Source: JADGHQ01 sp045805385 (lineage in GTDB: Bacteria; Actinomycetota; Thermoleophilia; Solirubrobacterales; Thermoleophilaceae). From it: DNA of 46,553 nucleotides. The notes under the pieces are model-generated. The model did not search any database. It saw only the letters and a list, made by a program, of their open reading frames with translations, and was not told where the DNA came from. The stretch is taken from NCBI GenBank assembly GCA_045805385.1, contig JBJMLG010000110.1:1-46553 (forward strand), in the 5' to 3' direction. The number at the start of each line of letters is the position of its first letter. Within the stretch, counting starts at the first letter, position 1. The translations under genes and the position numbers were made by a program. Below are positions 40,711-46,553 of the stretch, in pieces.

Positions 40711-41473
40711 CGACCGCCGCCGGGCGGCGGTGGCGCCGGTACATCTCCTCGATCCAGCGGAAGCCGGGCCGCTCCTTAAGGGGCGCGCGGAACTGCTCGT
40801 ACCGGTCCGGAGGGTCGCTGATCTGCTGCGGCCCCTCGGGCGGGAGCGCCAGCGGGTAGAACAGCGCCGCCGCGGTCAGGTCCGCGACGCTGAAGCTGTC
40901 GCCTGCGAGGTACTCGGAGTCGCCTAGCTCCGACTCGAGGCGGTCGAGCGCCTTGAGCACGTCGCCTTTCGCCTGCTCGGCTGCCTCGCGGCTGCTCACC
41001 TTGAAGCGCAGGCTCACGAACGCACGTGTCGCCTGCGCCGCGACGGTCGGGAAGCGCCTGAGCGCCGGCGCCATCTTGAGAGAAATGGATTCGAGATGCG
41101 CCTGATTCATGACGAACTCGTGCCAGGCGTACAGACGCAGCTGCGGGCCGAGGTGCTCGTCGAACCACTCCTCGAGCTCGAGCGCGCGGCGGCGCTCGTC
41201 CGGGTCGGCAGGGTAGAGCGGCGGATCGGGCTTCAGCTCCTCGAGCGCGGCGATGATGGCTGTCGAGTCGCCGATGTTGCGCCCCTCGAGCCGCAGGACC
41301 GGAAAGGTGTTGCACTGCCCGCGGGTGAGGGCGAGCGCCACAGCGGGGTGCGTCCCCGCAGGCGCCACGTGGCGATCGTGCTCGACGTCCTTGTACGCGA
41401 GCGCCCAGCGCGCCTTCTCGCTGTAGTGCGAGACGGGGATGTGCCACAGCACCGGATTGCCGTTGCCGCTCAC
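40697..41473 (-). CDS. Glutathione S-transferase-family protein
   Basis: A 258-residue GST-like protein. The thioredoxin-fold start is VLWHIPVSHYSEKARWALAY, with the S-x-Y/K-RW pattern of the GST_N_3 type, followed by NTFPVLRLEGRNIGDSTAII (cis-Pro and the ligand-binding DS). The C-domain is helical, with LAGDSFSVADLTAAALFYPL, the N-capping box region of GST_C. Ligand unknown; glutathione is unusual in Actinobacteria. It is divergent from the ArsR gene, with 61 bases between starts, and the ArsR palindrome lies on that side. Confidence 0.88.
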   Translation of the reverse strand: MSGNGNPVLWHIPVSHYSEKARWALAYKDVEHDRHVAPAGTHPAVALALTRGQCNTFPVLRLEGRNIGDSTAIIAALEELKPDPPLYPADPDERRRALELEEWFDEHLGPQLRLYAWHEFVMNQAHLESISLKMAPALRRFPTVAAQATRAFVSLRFKVSSREAAEQAKGDVLKALDRLESELGDSEYLAGDSFSVADLTAAALFYPLALPPEGPQQISDPPDRYEQFRAPLKERPGFRWIEEMYRRHRRPAAVATSS

Positions 41474-41521
41474 GGCGGGGAGCGTAAAGGAACCGAGCTT
41501 GCGCTGTGGCGGCTCATGCGC

Positions 41522-41547
41522 AATACTGAACCGTATGGTTCAGTATT
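41522..41547. promoter_or_regulatory. Palindromic operator overlapping the ArsR start codon
   Basis: AATACTGAACC at 41522-41532 and GGTTCAGTATT at 41537-41547 are a perfect 11-base inverted repeat around GTAT. The ArsR ATG (41535-41537) sits in the middle. No purine-rich ribosome-binding site is seen before the ATG. The site fits autorepression, and perhaps a leaderless transcript. Confidence 0.7.
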
Positions 41548-41870
41548 CGCCCGTCGACCGGACGCTCGCGGCACTCGCGGATCCCACCCGCAGAGCGGTT
41601 CTCGAACGTCTCGTCGCCGGCAGCGCGACCATCACCGAGCTCGCGGAGCCCTTCGGCATGTCGCTCACCGGCATGAAGAAGCACGTCCGCGTGCTGGAGG
41701 ACGCCGAGCTGGTCTCGACCGAGAAGGTGGGCCGGACACGCCACTGCAGCCTCGGGCCGCGGCGGCTGGACGATCTCGAGCAGTGGATCGCGACCTACCG
41801 GCGGATGCTGGACGAACGACTCGACCGGTTCGGGGAGCTCCTCGAGCGCCAGAAAGGACGGCCGCAATGA
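41535..41870 (+). CDS. ArsR-family winged-helix repressor
   Basis: A 111-residue regulator. The DNA-binding domain reads LAALADPTRRAVLERLVAGSATITELAEPFGMSLTGMKKHVRVLE, then LVSTEKVGRTRHCSL for the wing. The metal-binding ELCV-type motif of true arsenic sensors is absent; this is the subgroup that sits beside SRPBCC genes. The start at 41535 is supported by family length (MVQYSP opening). Its stop overlaps the SRPBCC start (ATGA). A perfect palindrome surrounds its start codon. Signal unknown. Confidence 0.93.
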   Translation: MVQYSPVDRTLAALADPTRRAVLERLVAGSATITELAEPFGMSLTGMKKHVRVLEDAELVSTEKVGRTRHCSLGPRRLDDLEQWIATYRRMLDERLDRFGELLERQKGRPQ

Positions 41871-42364
41871 CAAGCGACCAGCAGCAAGCGCAGGCAGCCA
41901 CGATCACCACGCCGAGCGATCGCGAGATCCGCGTCGAGCGCATCTTCGACGCGCCGCGCGACCAGGTGTTCGCGGTCTACACGGATCCCGAGCTCATCCC
42001 CGAGTGGTGGGGTCCGCGCGGCATGACAACCATCGTCGACGAGATGGACGTCAGGGCCGGCGGCCGCTGGCGATTCGTGATGCGGGAGCCCGACGGCAGC
42101 GAGTCGGGGTTCCACGGGACCTACCGCGAGGTCACCCCGCCCGAGCGCATCGTGCAGACCTTCGAGTGGGAGGGTATGCCCGGCCACGTGTCGGTCGACA
42201 GCGCCACGTTCGAGGACCTCGGCGACCGCACCAAGGTCACCACGGTGTCGATCTTCCACACGACCGAGGAGCGCGACGGCTTCCTGGCCTCCGGCATGGA
42301 GGGCGGCCTGAACCAGACCTATGCCCGGCTCGACGAGCTGCTCGCGAGGCTCGGCTCTCGCTGA
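41867..42364 (+). CDS. SRPBCC/AHSA1-domain protein
   Basis: A 165-residue START-like domain protein. It carries REIRVERIFDAPRDQVFAVY, PELIPEWWGPRGMTT, GGRWRFVMREPDGSESGFHG and the C-terminal EGGLNQTYARLDELLA helix, matching AHSA1-type SRPBCC proteins, which have a deep hydrophobic ligand cavity. It is coupled to the ArsR gene, a pairing common in Actinobacteria. It may bind a hydrophobic effector or metabolite. A strong terminator hairpin follows. Confidence 0.92.
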   Translation: MTSDQQQAQAATITTPSDREIRVERIFDAPRDQVFAVYTDPELIPEWWGPRGMTTIVDEMDVRAGGRWRFVMREPDGSESGFHGTYREVTPPERIVQTFEWEGMPGHVSVDSATFEDLGDRTKVTTVSIFHTTEERDGFLASGMEGGLNQTYARLDELLARLGSR

Positions 42365-42374
42365 CACCGAACGC

Positions 42375-42402
42375 GAAGAGGCCCGCGAGTGCGGGCCTCT
42401 TC
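42375..42402. terminator. Bidirectional hairpin terminator
   Basis: Perfect 12-bp stem (GAAGAGGCCCGC at 42375-42386 and GCGGGCCTCTTC at 42391-42402), loop GAGT, 10 bases after the SRPBCC stop and 16 before the convergent VOC stop. The AAGAG/CTCTT ends make it functional in both directions. Confidence 0.75.
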
Positions 42403-42418
42403 CGTCCTCACATGCGGG

Positions 42419-42811
42419 TCACTCCTTCGGCGCGTAACGGTGGTGAATCGCCAGCGTGTTGCCGTCGGGATCCTGGAAGAACGCCTGGAAGCAGACGCCC
42501 GAGTCGATCGTGTCGCCCCTGAACTGGACGCCGCGCGACTCGAGCTCTGCACGGGCGCCCTCGAAGTCGTCGACGTGGAACTCCACCGGGTGGCTGTGAG
42601 GCCGGAACTCGATGCCGAACGCATCGGACTGCATCACCGCGATCGTGAGGTTGCCAGTCTCGAACTCGGCCGCGGGCATCTGGCCCCAGCGCTTCCCCTC
42701 CGGCAGGCCGAGGACGCCGCCGTAGAACTCGACCGCGCGGTCGAAGTCCTGTGTCGGGATCGTGATGAAGTCGGTGCCGCTGATCAGTGTCGTGCTCGAG
42801 CCGTTGTCCAT
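42419..42811 (-). CDS. VOC-family (glyoxalase/bleomycin-resistance-like) protein
   Basis: A 130-residue vicinal-oxygen-chelate domain. It reads DFITIPTQDFDRAVEFYGGVLGLPEG, then HPVEFHVDDFEGARAELESRG and FFQDPDGNTLAIHHRY. Two beta-alpha-beta-beta-beta modules are evident. One metal-type His (HPVEFHVDD) and a Glu-less C-terminal DPDGN are visible, so metal chemistry is uncertain. It is the last gene of the SDR/DUF2182/DUF899/VOC run, 15 bases after DUF899. Detoxification role likely; substrate unknown. Confidence 0.9.
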   Translation of the reverse strand: MDNGSSTTLISGTDFITIPTQDFDRAVEFYGGVLGLPEGKRWGQMPAAEFETGNLTIAVMQSDAFGIEFRPHSHPVEFHVDDFEGARAELESRGVQFRGDTIDSGVCFQAFFQDPDGNTLAIHHRYAPKE

Positions 42812-42826
42812 GGCCGCAGCCTATCG

Positions 42827-43585
42827 TCAGCCGGACTCGTACTCGTCGTGGCGGCGCCACCAGAAGCCGGTCTCGTTCCGGCCGCGTGGCGCGCGGTCGA
42901 GCCACGCGTACATGGCCCAGAGGGCGTCCACACCGCGCTCATACGCCGAATACGTGTGGTACACCACGCCGTCGTCCAGGACGAAGGCGCTCATGCCCGG
43001 CCCTTCTCGCCTGTAGGTCGCGAAGTCCGTTCCGGTCGTCGCCGCGAACTCGGCAAGCTCGGGACTCTCCTCGGCAGGCCGGAAGTCGACCGTGCGGAAG
43101 TTGTAGTCGACGGCTCCCGACTGCCACTCCTGCTCGGTGTGGCTTGTGTGGAAGTCGTAGTTGAAGTCGCTGCCGAACGAAGACGCCCAGGGGAAGCTCC
43201 AGCCCATCCGCCGCTTGTACGCCTGCAGCTTCGGCAGCGGAGCGCGTGACACCGCGTGAAGCGTCACGTCGTGATTGGCGAGGTGGACGACGGAGCCGTC
43301 GAAGCCGTCCGCGATCGCCGAGCAGGACAGGCACCCGGCCGTGTACTCGGGGCCGAACATGAAGTGATAGACGAGGAGCTGAGAGCGTCCCCTGAACAGA
43401 TCGGCGAGCGACGCTTCACCGTCGTCGGTCTCGAAGCGGTAGTCCTTGTCGATCCGCACCCATGGCAGCTGCCGGCGAAGCCGCGCCACCTCGTCGCCGC
43501 GCCGCGTGAGCGCCTTCTCCGCCTCGAGCAACTCCAACCGAGCGGCAAGCCACTCTTCGCGTGTTCCGGTCCTCTGATCGGTCAT
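42827..43585 (-). CDS. DUF899 thioredoxin-like protein
   Basis: A 252-residue DUF899 protein. Features are the N-terminal WLAARLELLEAEKALTRRGDE helix, PWVRIDKDYRFETDDGEASL, LLVYHFMFGPEYTAGCLSCSAIADGF, with a CxxC in the thioredoxin-fold place, and the C-terminal FVLDDGVVYHTYSAYERGVD. The family is a thioredoxin-like group of unproven activity. The ATG at 43585 follows a GGAGAG ribosome-binding site. It sits between DUF2182 and VOC genes. No signal peptide. Confidence 0.92.
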   Translation of the reverse strand: MTDQRTGTREEWLAARLELLEAEKALTRRGDEVARLRRQLPWVRIDKDYRFETDDGEASLADLFRGRSQLLVYHFMFGPEYTAGCLSCSAIADGFDGSVVHLANHDVTLHAVSRAPLPKLQAYKRRMGWSFPWASSFGSDFNYDFHTSHTEQEWQSGAVDYNFRTVDFRPAEESPELAEFAATTGTDFATYRREGPGMSAFVLDDGVVYHTYSAYERGVDALWAMYAWLDRAPRGRNETGFWWRRHDEYESG

Positions 43586-43608
43586 CGGTTCTCTCCTTGT
43601 CTTGGTTC

Positions 43609-44247
43609 TCACATCGGTGGCATCAGACCGGGCACCGAAGAGGGCGCGATCAAGATTGCGCCTCCGAGTGCGACGAGCGCCAGCGCGACGGGCAGGTCGA
43701 TCGCGGCTTTCGCGGGGAGCAGCTTCTGGGCAACCACCACGACGGCGATCACGGACATCCAGGCGACGCTCATGACGCCCACCGCCGCCAGGATCAGCAT
43801 CAGCCCGATGCTCGAGCCGACGCAGTAGATCCCGAACTCGAATCCAGAGCGGCCGGCCTCACGGCAGCGCCGGCGGAAGTGCCGCTTGAGCGGCGTGAGC
43901 TCGTAGACACCTGCCGCGATCGCAAGCGCGCCGGCCGTGAGGGACGCATGCGGCCGGTACACGCCGTAAATGGCGACTCCCACAAGTGTCCACACGGCGA
44001 GGTAGGACCCGACGAACCCCGGGACGGCGCGCACCCGCCCGCCCGCGCGCAGGCGCCTCAGGACTGCGGGAGCCGCGCCCGGCAGCATCATCGCCGCCAT
44101 CATCGACACCCACAGGCCGACGAAGGACGCGAAGGAACCGAGCCGGGTCGCGATGCCCATGTCCATCCCGTCCATCTGCCGGACGGCGACGAACCAGGCC
44201 ACGGCGCCGAGCCCCCACGTCGCGCTCGAGGTCGCCGCAATCCTCAT
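43609..44247 (-). CDS. DUF2182 membrane protein (predicted metal-binding)
   Basis: A 212-residue membrane protein with about five helices. The DUF2182 features are visible: VSMMAAMMLPGAAPAVLR, GSYLAVWTLVGVAIYGVY, LAIAAGVYELTPLKRHFRRRCR and GFEFGIYCVGSSIGLMLIL, including the conserved Met-rich MMAAMMLP and a Cys pair near RRRC and YCVG, which could bind metal such as copper. Its start overlaps the SDR stop (ATGA). Its stop is 23 bases before DUF899. Function of the family is unproven. Confidence 0.88.
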   Translation of the reverse strand: MRIAATSSATWGLGAVAWFVAVRQMDGMDMGIATRLGSFASFVGLWVSMMAAMMLPGAAPAVLRRLRAGGRVRAVPGFVGSYLAVWTLVGVAIYGVYRPHASLTAGALAIAAGVYELTPLKRHFRRRCREAGRSGFEFGIYCVGSSIGLMLILAAVGVMSVAWMSVIAVVVVAQKLLPAKAAIDLPVALALVALGGAILIAPSSVPGLMPPM

Positions 44248-44969
44248 GACGCCAGGGCCTGCGCCTGGACAAGCGCAGCGTTCTCGCGTTCGAGGGCCTT
44301 GGCCGGACCGCCGCGCCAGCTCTCCGCGATCGACCCGGAGAACGGATCGGGGAAGATCTCGTCCTCGCCGTTCTCCACACCGTCGAAGATGCCGCGCGCG
44401 ACGGACTCCGAGGAGACCTTCGGGAGGTCGAGGCCTCGGGTCATGTCCGTGTCCACCGGGCCGGCGAGCACCGCATGCACGCTCACCCCGCGTGACGCCA
44501 GGAGAGCACGCAGGGATTGGGACAGCGAGAATGCCGCCGCCTTGGAGATCGAGTACGCCGGAAGCACCGGCACCGAGGCAAGGGCCGCCACCGACAGGAC
44601 GTTCACGATGGCGCCCTGGGACCGCGTCACATGCGGCACGAAAGCCTGTGTCATGCCATACGTGCCGAACAGGTTGACGGCGAGGTGCTGTTCGAGCGCG
44701 GCGCGATCGCCCAGGTCGTCGTAGAGCCCCAGGCCGGCGTTGTTGACGAGAACATCGAGCGACTCGACGATCTCGGCCGCTGCCTGGATCTGCGCCGCGT
44801 CGGTCACGTCCAGAGCCACGGGCGTGACGCGTGTATCCGAGTGGCCCAAGGGCTTGCGCGTGCCGGCATAGACCCGCTTCGCGCCTCGCGTCAAGGCTTC
44901 CTCGACGAGCGCCTGTCCGATACCGCGATTGGCTCCCGTCACCAGAACTGTTCTGTCGGCGATTCTCAT
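44244..44969 (-). CDS. Short-chain dehydrogenase/reductase
   Basis: A 241-residue classical SDR. It shows the nucleotide motif TVLVTGANRGIGQALVEEAL, the LVNNAG motif (LDVLVNNAGLG) and the catalytic Ser plus YSISK (LPAYSISKAAAFSLS). ATG 44969 is chosen because an AGGAGG site lies just upstream; a longer reading from 45005 is unnecessary. First gene of the minus-strand run and divergent from the ECF sigma factor. NADP(H) preference is likely from the Arg after TGAN. Substrate unknown. Confidence 0.93.
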   Translation of the reverse strand: MRIADRTVLVTGANRGIGQALVEEALTRGAKRVYAGTRKPLGHSDTRVTPVALDVTDAAQIQAAAEIVESLDVLVNNAGLGLYDDLGDRAALEQHLAVNLFGTYGMTQAFVPHVTRSQGAIVNVLSVAALASVPVLPAYSISKAAAFSLSQSLRALLASRGVSVHAVLAGPVDTDMTRGLDLPKVSSESVARGIFDGVENGEDEIFPDPFSGSIAESWRGGPAKALERENAALVQAQALAS

Positions 44970-45112
44970 ACGTCCTCCTAGGGGATGGCGGCTGATGGTC
45001 ATCACCTCTGTAGGCGTCGGGACGTGGAGAAATTGAGCGACGAATTTGCGCCGCGAGCGACGTCAGTACCCGTGGTGGTTTGGAACGGAGACCTCGATGC
45101 GAGGATGCGAAC

Positions 45113-46138
45113 GTGACCGAACGCGCGCTCACGCTGGCTCGCGCCGGGGACCAGGACGCGTTCCGCGAACTCACGGAGCCCTATCGGCATGAGCTGCAAC
45201 TTCACTGCTACAGGATCGTCGGCTCGACCCAGGACGCGGAGGACCTGGTCCAGGAGACGCTGCTTGCGGCCTGGCGCGGTCTCGACCAGTTCACCGAGCA
45301 GGCGTCCATCCGCAACTGGCTCTACAGGATTGCGACCAACCGCTCGATCGATGCGCTGCGAGCAAGCGCACGCCAGCCGCAACGAGTCGAACCGTTGAAC
45401 GAGCCGCCCACGCCCAGCCGCCTCGGCGAACCGATCTGGCTCGAGCCCTACCCGGACGTGCTCGTCGAGGGGATCGCCGACCACGCTCCGGGGCCCGAGG
45501 CCCGCTACGAGCACAAGGAAGCGACTGCTCTGGCGTTCGTCGCCGGTCTCCAGCACCTTCCGCCACAGCAGCGGGCGGTGCTCGTCCTACGCGACGTGCT
45601 CGGCTTCCGGGCCGCGGAGGTGGCGGACATGCTCGGCACGAGCGAGACCTCGGTGCACAGCGTGCTGCGGCGCGCGAGGGCGGCGCTCGACAACCGCCTG
45701 CCCGCTGCCGGGCGCGAACGGGCGCCGCTGCCGAACTCCCCGCGCGAGCGGGACGTGGTCGGGCGATTCGCAGAGGCAGTAGAGGACGGCGACGTGGATG
45801 CCGTCGTCGCGTTGCTCACCGACGACGCCTGGGTCACGATGCCGCCCTACCCCTACGAGTACCAAGGAGGCGCGGCGATCGCGCGCTTCCTGCAGGACCG
45901 CGCCGTGCGACGCGGGACGCCGCTGCGGATCGTCCCGACTCGGGCCAACGGTCAGCCCGCCTTCGGCTGCTACCTCCCCTGCCCGCAGACCGACATCGCC
46001 CGGCCCTACGGGCTGCTCGTGCTCACGCTCGCCGGCAACAAGATCGCGGAGATCACGTTCTTTGCCGACAGCGGGGTATTCCCCCACTTCGGCCTCCCCC
46101 GCACCGTGCCCAGCCGGCCCGGACCCGCGCCGCGCTAG
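45113..46138 (+). CDS. ECF sigma factor with C-terminal SnoaL-like domain
   Basis: A 341-residue sigma factor with GTG start and GAGG site at 45101-45104. Sigma region 2 is QDAFRELTEPYRHELQLHCY and AEDLVQETLLAAWRGLDQF; region 4 is LQHLPPQQRAVLVLRDVLGF, then RAAEVADMLGTSETSVHSVLRRARAAL. Residues about 215-335 form a SnoaL-like (NTF2-fold) tail: DVDAVVALLTDDAWVTMPP and GLLVLTLAGNKIAEITFFAD. Such tail-bearing ECF types are not controlled by a classical anti-sigma factor, and none is found here. It is divergent from the SDR run with a 143-base gap, and likely controls it. The tail may sense a small molecule. Confidence 0.93.
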   Translation: MTERALTLARAGDQDAFRELTEPYRHELQLHCYRIVGSTQDAEDLVQETLLAAWRGLDQFTEQASIRNWLYRIATNRSIDALRASARQPQRVEPLNEPPTPSRLGEPIWLEPYPDVLVEGIADHAPGPEARYEHKEATALAFVAGLQHLPPQQRAVLVLRDVLGFRAAEVADMLGTSETSVHSVLRRARAALDNRLPAAGRERAPLPNSPRERDVVGRFAEAVEDGDVDAVVALLTDDAWVTMPPYPYEYQGGAAIARFLQDRAVRRGTPLRIVPTRANGQPAFGCYLPCPQTDIARPYGLLVLTLAGNKIAEITFFADSGVFPHFGLPRTVPSRPGPAPR

Positions 46139-46152
46139 GACTTTCTCTCTAA

Positions 46153-46226
46153 TCGGGGCGACTGGATTCGAACCAGCGACCGCTCGGCCCCCAGCCGAGT
46201 GCGCTACCAGACTGCGCCACGCCCCG
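46153..46226 (-). tRNA. tRNA-Pro(GGG)
   Basis: The minus strand folds into a complete tRNA: acceptor CGGGGCG/CGCCCCG with discriminator A, anticodon stem CTCGG/CCGAG with loop CTGGGGG (anticodon GGG), T loop TTCGAAT. CCA is not encoded. It starts two bases from the tRNA-Gly fragment. Confidence 0.96.
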
Positions 46227-46227
46227 A

Positions 46228-46273
46228 AGCGGGCGACGGGAATCGAACCCGCCCTAGAAGCTTGGAAGATTCC
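46228..46273 (-). pseudogene. 3' fragment of tRNA-Gly(TCC)
   Basis: The minus strand reads an anticodon loop CTTCCAA (anticodon TCC), a T arm GCGGG-TTCGATT-CCCGT, an acceptor 3' strand CGCCCGC and discriminator T, like the end of tRNA-Gly(TCC). The matching 5' acceptor GCGGGCG and a proper D arm are missing within the next 80 bases; the 5' side of the anticodon stem pairs poorly. So it is a fragment or relic, perhaps an attachment-site remnant. Confidence 0.7.
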
Positions 46274-46334
46274 TTCCCATGCTCTCGGACGTTCTCATCC
46301 GTTCCCACGAGCGCCATTCTAGAGCGACGGACGG

Positions 46335-46360
46335 CCGGCGCCACCTCTGAACGGCGCCGG
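46335..46360. other. GC-rich hairpin
   Basis: Perfect 8-bp stem CCGGCGCC/GGCGCCGG with a 10-base loop, between the tRNA-Gly fragment and the next hairpin. No gene is seen from 46274 to 46402. Confidence 0.4.
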
Positions 46361-46367
46361 GCCGCCG

Positions 46368-46403
46368 GGTCGCGCACGGAGTGGGGAGCGCCCGTGCGCG
46401 ACC
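46368..46403 (-). terminator. Hairpin terminator of the partial right-edge gene
   Basis: Perfect 11-bp stem (GGTCGCGCACG at 46368-46378 and CGTGCGCGACC at 46393-46403) with a 14-base loop, right at the stop codon of the gene entering from the right edge. No U-run. Confidence 0.5.
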
Positions 46404-46553
46404 TAGCGGTCCGACGCCGCGGCAACATCGGGCGCCAAGCAGGTGGCGTGGAAGAGGAAGCCGTGGACGCGCGAGTAGTCGTCCTCGTGCCCGATTGAAC
46501 CGCCGCATGCCGGGCAGCGGCCGAGCGACCTCGCCCGCTCGAGAGCAAGCTCG
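46403..46553 (-). CDS. C-terminus of a small zinc-ribbon-like protein (runs off right edge)
   Basis: The minus strand encodes 49 residues to a TAG at 46403-46405: an Arg/Leu start (LALERARSLGR), then CPACGGSIGHEDDYSR, then FLFHATCLAPDV. Two pairs of likely zinc ligands, CPxC and HxxC, form a small zinc-ribbon or treble-clef site. The start is outside the window. Such short proteins are frequent in Actinobacteria but I recognise no specific family. A hairpin terminator lies at the stop. Confidence 0.6.
   Translation of the reverse strand, partial: ELALERARSLGRCPACGGSIGHEDDYSRVHGFLFHATCLAPDVAAASDR

Noticed and set aside
46199..46498. 99-codon plus-strand frame across the tRNA region
   Set aside because: Runs antisense through the tRNA genes and the right-edge zinc-ribbon gene; composition not protein-like.

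Overview
The window is GC-rich, gene-dense bacterial DNA with many GTG starts, frequent 4-base ATGA/GTGA overlaps between consecutive genes, and many convergent genes whose ends touch or overlap. Gene content points to a high-GC actinobacterium: a hopanoid cluster, Ddn-type deazaflavin oxidoreductase, class III cyclase with a mycobacterial-like regulatory half, AbiEi/DUF559 protein, and tRNAs without encoded CCA. A lineage such as Thermoleophilia/Solirubrobacterales is my inference; no marker gene here settles it.

Layout. 1-110 is the start of an aldo/keto reductase running off the left edge, followed by a secreted protein (214-690). 748-11483 is a lipid block. On the minus strand an operon shc-hpnC-hpnD-hpnE-hpnG/ispH-hpnH encodes squalene synthesis by the HpnCDE route, cyclisation to hopene, addition of adenosine (HpnH) and release of adenine (HpnG). 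HpnG is fused to IspH, the last enzyme of the MEP isoprenoid pathway. Converging on it are an HpnO-type aminotransferase and an HpnL-like membrane protein; diverging from shc is a fatty-acid hydroxylase-like protein. A tRNA-Leu(CAG) follows.

11.7-20.7 kb is mixed: secreted proteins, a Tat-exported glycosidase-like protein, a DUF892 ferritin-like protein, a Ddn-like enzyme, a LysR regulator, an ECF sigma factor, and two minus-strand operons (haemolysin III protein/haloalkane dehalogenase/CPA1 antiporter; TetR/hydrolase). 20.7-27.4 kb carries a complete class III adenylate cyclase, a second TetR, an AhpD-like protein, a persulfide dioxygenase-rhodanese, a methyltransferase and an AbiEi-DUF559 protein whose 5' part contains four related inverted repeats.

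27.5-40.2 kb is rich in envelope and secreted proteins: a lytic transglycosylase joined to an M15/DUF5715-like peptidase, a protein of 20-residue repeats coupled to a small exported partner, a duplicated-domain protein, a benzoylformate-decarboxylase-like ThDP enzyme, a coupled three-gene unit (DUF4097 protein, histidine kinase, solute-binding lipoprotein) and a glycine-rich/Ig-like/FecR-like surface protein. 40.2-46.1 kb holds stress and detoxification genes: UspA, GST, an ArsR/SRPBCC pair with an 11-bp-arm palindrome over its start codon, and an SDR/DUF2182/DUF899/VOC run divergent from an ECF sigma factor with a SnoaL-like tail. The right end has tRNA-Pro(GGG), a 3' fragment of tRNA-Gly(TCC), and the end of a small zinc-binding protein.

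I see no CRISPR array, insertion sequence, prophage or obvious defence island. The features most worth follow-up are the HpnG-IspH fusion, the kinase/binding-protein unit, the operator over the ArsR start, the inverted repeats in the DUF559 gene and the tRNA-Gly fragment.
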